The notes beneath the pieces were generated by a model that was not told the DNA's origin, did not search any database, and was given only the letters and a program-made list of their open reading frames with translations. From Mytilus californianus (Eukaryota; Mollusca; Bivalvia; Mytilida; Mytilidae): a stretch of 64,000 nucleotides of DNA. Position 1 is the stretch's first letter. Every line of letters begins with the position of its first letter. Below are positions 61,901-64,000 of this stretch, in pieces. Where the stretch lies: positions 78,306,339-78,370,338 of the forward strand of contig NW_026262734.1 in the NCBI RefSeq assembly GCF_021869535.1. Direction: 5' to 3'. Both the position numbers and the translations under genes were made by a program.

Positions 61901-63429
61901 TATTAAAAAACATTAAAAAGCTAATTTGTAAATTTTTGATGTGGCCTCATCACAGTAAAAATGGCAGTGAATGTTTAATTATGTATACATACTTATTAAG
62001 AATCTCACATTTATTTGTGCTTGTACCACATGACAGTCATTCAAGAATTTGTAAATGAAAATATTGAAATGGAGCTTGAATAAATAGTCTCCCCTTATTT
62101 TGTAATGATTTATGAGTGATGACAAGAATTGACAGATCTTAAAATTTTCCAATATTACGTAAATTTCTTCCTTTTTCTTAACATGTGAAAGTTATTTTTT
62201 TAAACTTAACCTGTCACAGCACATGCATAAACTTCTATTTTTAGTTATCTTTAAAATTAAAGTCGTTGCATTGAAACTGGAACTGATGGTAGCAAGAATC
62301 ACTATTCTGTGTTAAATGTATAATGCTAACGATGTAGAAATAAACATATTGAGATAAAAATGTAGTTATTAAAAAATGAAAGTACATACTGTAAGATAAA
62401 AGCGGCTATGTGAATTGATAGAATAATAAGTTCAAGTTTAAACCATAGTTACCAAATTAAAAAAGTTTATTATGTAATATATTGTTTATAACATCTCAAG
62501 ATTTTGAAATCAAGCTCAAAAGAAATTTGCCTTTTTGTATTTGTAATTCACAGAATAAATCGTTATTTGAATATATATTTCATTCTTGAAAAGTTTGAAG
62601 TATATCTCAAATATATACTGGCCTTATTAAAAATTCAATTGCGAAATAGTGATAGATTTTTTTATAACTATAAAGTAGTAAAAAAATTTGGCAAGATCAA
62701 ACAATCTTTAGCTTTCTATTTCACTCCAGCACAATCTGTATGTAAAATTGGTACAATAAAATAGTTGATATTCAAAAAATAGATTTGTAAAGTCCAAAAT
62801 AATATAGTATGGGAAAGATAGAAGAATAGTCATAAAGTACTAAAATTTGTTAAGTTGTTAAAAAAATATTAATATGTTGTATACAGGTATATTCTAAAGT
62901 GCTTTTTATATTTGTTGAAACTTTATATTAATTCTTGTGCTATATGGTGTAAAAATTAAGAAATAACTACTGTTATTGTTTTTGTCGTAGAATTTTTACC
63001 CAATACCATTAATATTGTTATAATGTGTATTTTTGTACTTTTTTGCTGTACTTATCATTAAAATTTAAACTAGGTAGCAGTTTGTGTTGTTTTTTCTTTA
63101 TCAAACTGAAGATACATTGACCTCCAGATGTCCTTCATCTTAGCAGGGACATTAAAATACTGGGGGTTCATGCATCTGTCTAATCGTGTAAGGTTCCTAC
63201 TGCTATATTTCTTGTCAAATTCTAATGAAATTTATGAAATTTTTGATATAACACAGCAACATCTTGGACAAATTTGAAAATCAGCATGGATCAACTATTT
63301 TAACAGAAGTTATGCCGCTTGGATATGTAAATTTTATGAATGAACTGTTGACACAGAGATAGGTCTTGCTTTTTGTAATTTTGATAGTAAAATGCAAATG
63401 TTGAAATATAAATGGCAATATTTATACAT

Positions 63430-64000
63430 ATGAACTAAATATTTACAGCGGCAGCATAAACTATTTGTATAAAGCTTTATATATCAGAAGTTAGATGACC
63501 TGGATGCTTCAAACCTTATGTTACAATGTTTCTGTTATATGTTTATATGTATGTCCATTGTCCTTCACCTCATTTTTTATTACGAGTAATATGATAACTT
63601 AATAATATTTGATATACGGAATTCAAGCAAGGTCTACTTGTCCCGCAGACAGGGTTCACCTGACCTCGTCCTTATTTCATGGATGAGAGATCAAGGTTAC
63701 GTTTTCATAGTCCAGTGTGTATCGAAGATACTATAAGCAATAGGTCAACTGTATTGTATTGGTGTATGGAATGACTTTTGGGTTTCATCTGACATTGACC
63801 TTATTTTCCTGGTTCATTGGTCAAAGTTAGGTTTTGGTAGTTTGATCTGTTTCCCAGGTACTATACACAAAATATAAACTATTGTATGTATGGCATGATT
63901 GTTAGGTGTACATGTCCATCAGGCAAGTTTCATTTGACCTTTACCTTTTTTCATGGTTCATTGGACAATATTAAGTTTTTGTGGTTTGGTCTATTTCTAA
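63430..64000 (+). repeat. TTGTCGAGCC-type array, partial, running off the window
   Basis: The phrases gacctggatgcttcaaacct, tccattgtccttcacctcat and gattgttaggtgtacatgtc match the tandem core of 29090-30297, with many substitutions. The 5' hairpin is degraded and the 3' end is not in the window. Confidence 0.75.

Larger units (their letters stand above)
56761..63425. other. AT-rich UTR or intergenic sequence
   Basis: No kinase or other recognisable protein. Short frames (58154-58423, 59952-60155, 60662-60938, 61150-61353, 61792-62058, 62504-62764) have no domain and base composition like their flanks. It holds a minus copy of the dispersed repeat at 58870-58925, a ~84-bp tandem duplication at 58406-58578 and a small remnant (gtaaggccttcaacatggag) at 59715. 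AATAAA hexamers are scattered. Confidence 0.45.

Overview
This window is animal nuclear DNA, most likely from a bivalve mollusc and probably a mussel of the Mytilus type. I infer this from an intron-rich ERK MAP kinase gene, AT-rich introns, and many dispersed repeats that I recognise as common in mussel DNA (for example the 'gattgccaatgagacaact' repeat and the 'atacgaccgc ... gcggtcgtat' repeat). There are no bacterial-style genes, no CRISPR array and no operon. The only host protein-coding gene I can support is one ERK1/2-type MAP kinase on the + strand.

ERK gene. Seven coding exons can be read and spliced in frame: 10381-10436, 26420-26609, 30610-30742, 33084-33155, 33598-33677, 34201-34279 and 51473-51705 (stop included). 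Together they give 280 residues, from just before the hinge to the C-terminus. The HRD, DFG and TEY motifs and the common docking region are present. The first ~80 residues (glycine loop, catalytic lysine, helix C) were not found and presumably lie upstream of the window. Three of the introns (10437-26419, 30743-33083, 33156-33597) have U12-type signals: GTATCCTT donors and a CTTAAC-type branch site 11-13 nt before the acceptor. A decayed copy of the start of exon 34201-34279 lies 62 bp upstream of it. A 32-bp minisatellite runs up to the acceptor of the last coding exon. A 3'UTR intron (51706-56034) is likely.

Repeats. Most of the rest is mobile DNA nested in the introns. The dominant class is a set of families with a shared plan: a T-run, a short 5' hairpin, a (GTC)n or (CGTC)n-like stretch, arrays of ~120-500 bp units, and a 3' end that repeats one arm of the 5' hairpin. 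Families seen are ATACGACCGC, ATACGCCCG, ATACCCCCGTC, AGCTCACC, TTGTCGAGCC, TTGTTGAGCC, TTATGCCC and TAATCCCC. Several are nested so cleanly that empty and filled sites can be compared inside the window. Three hAT elements with 8-bp target duplications are present (34740-39942, 46323-48532, 52841-54782). Two of them are inverted copies flanking the last ERK coding exon, and both carry broken hAT transposase sequence. Two 465-bp MITEs with no differences by eye lie at 614-1078 and 1982-2446, and a 909-bp TIR element lies at 49344-50252.

Layout. 0-10.4 kb: upstream intron with MITEs, tandem-core elements, a minisatellite and a retroelement fragment. 10.4-26.4 kb: a 16-kb U12 intron with a three-level nest (13-21 kb). 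26.4-34.3 kb: five ERK exons with shorter introns and several elements. 34.3-51.5 kb: a 17-kb intron made almost wholly of nested elements. 51.5-56 kb: last coding exon and 3'UTR intron with a hAT copy. 56-63.4 kb: AT-rich 3'UTR or intergenic DNA. From 63.4 kb: a partial TTGTCGAG-type array running off the end.
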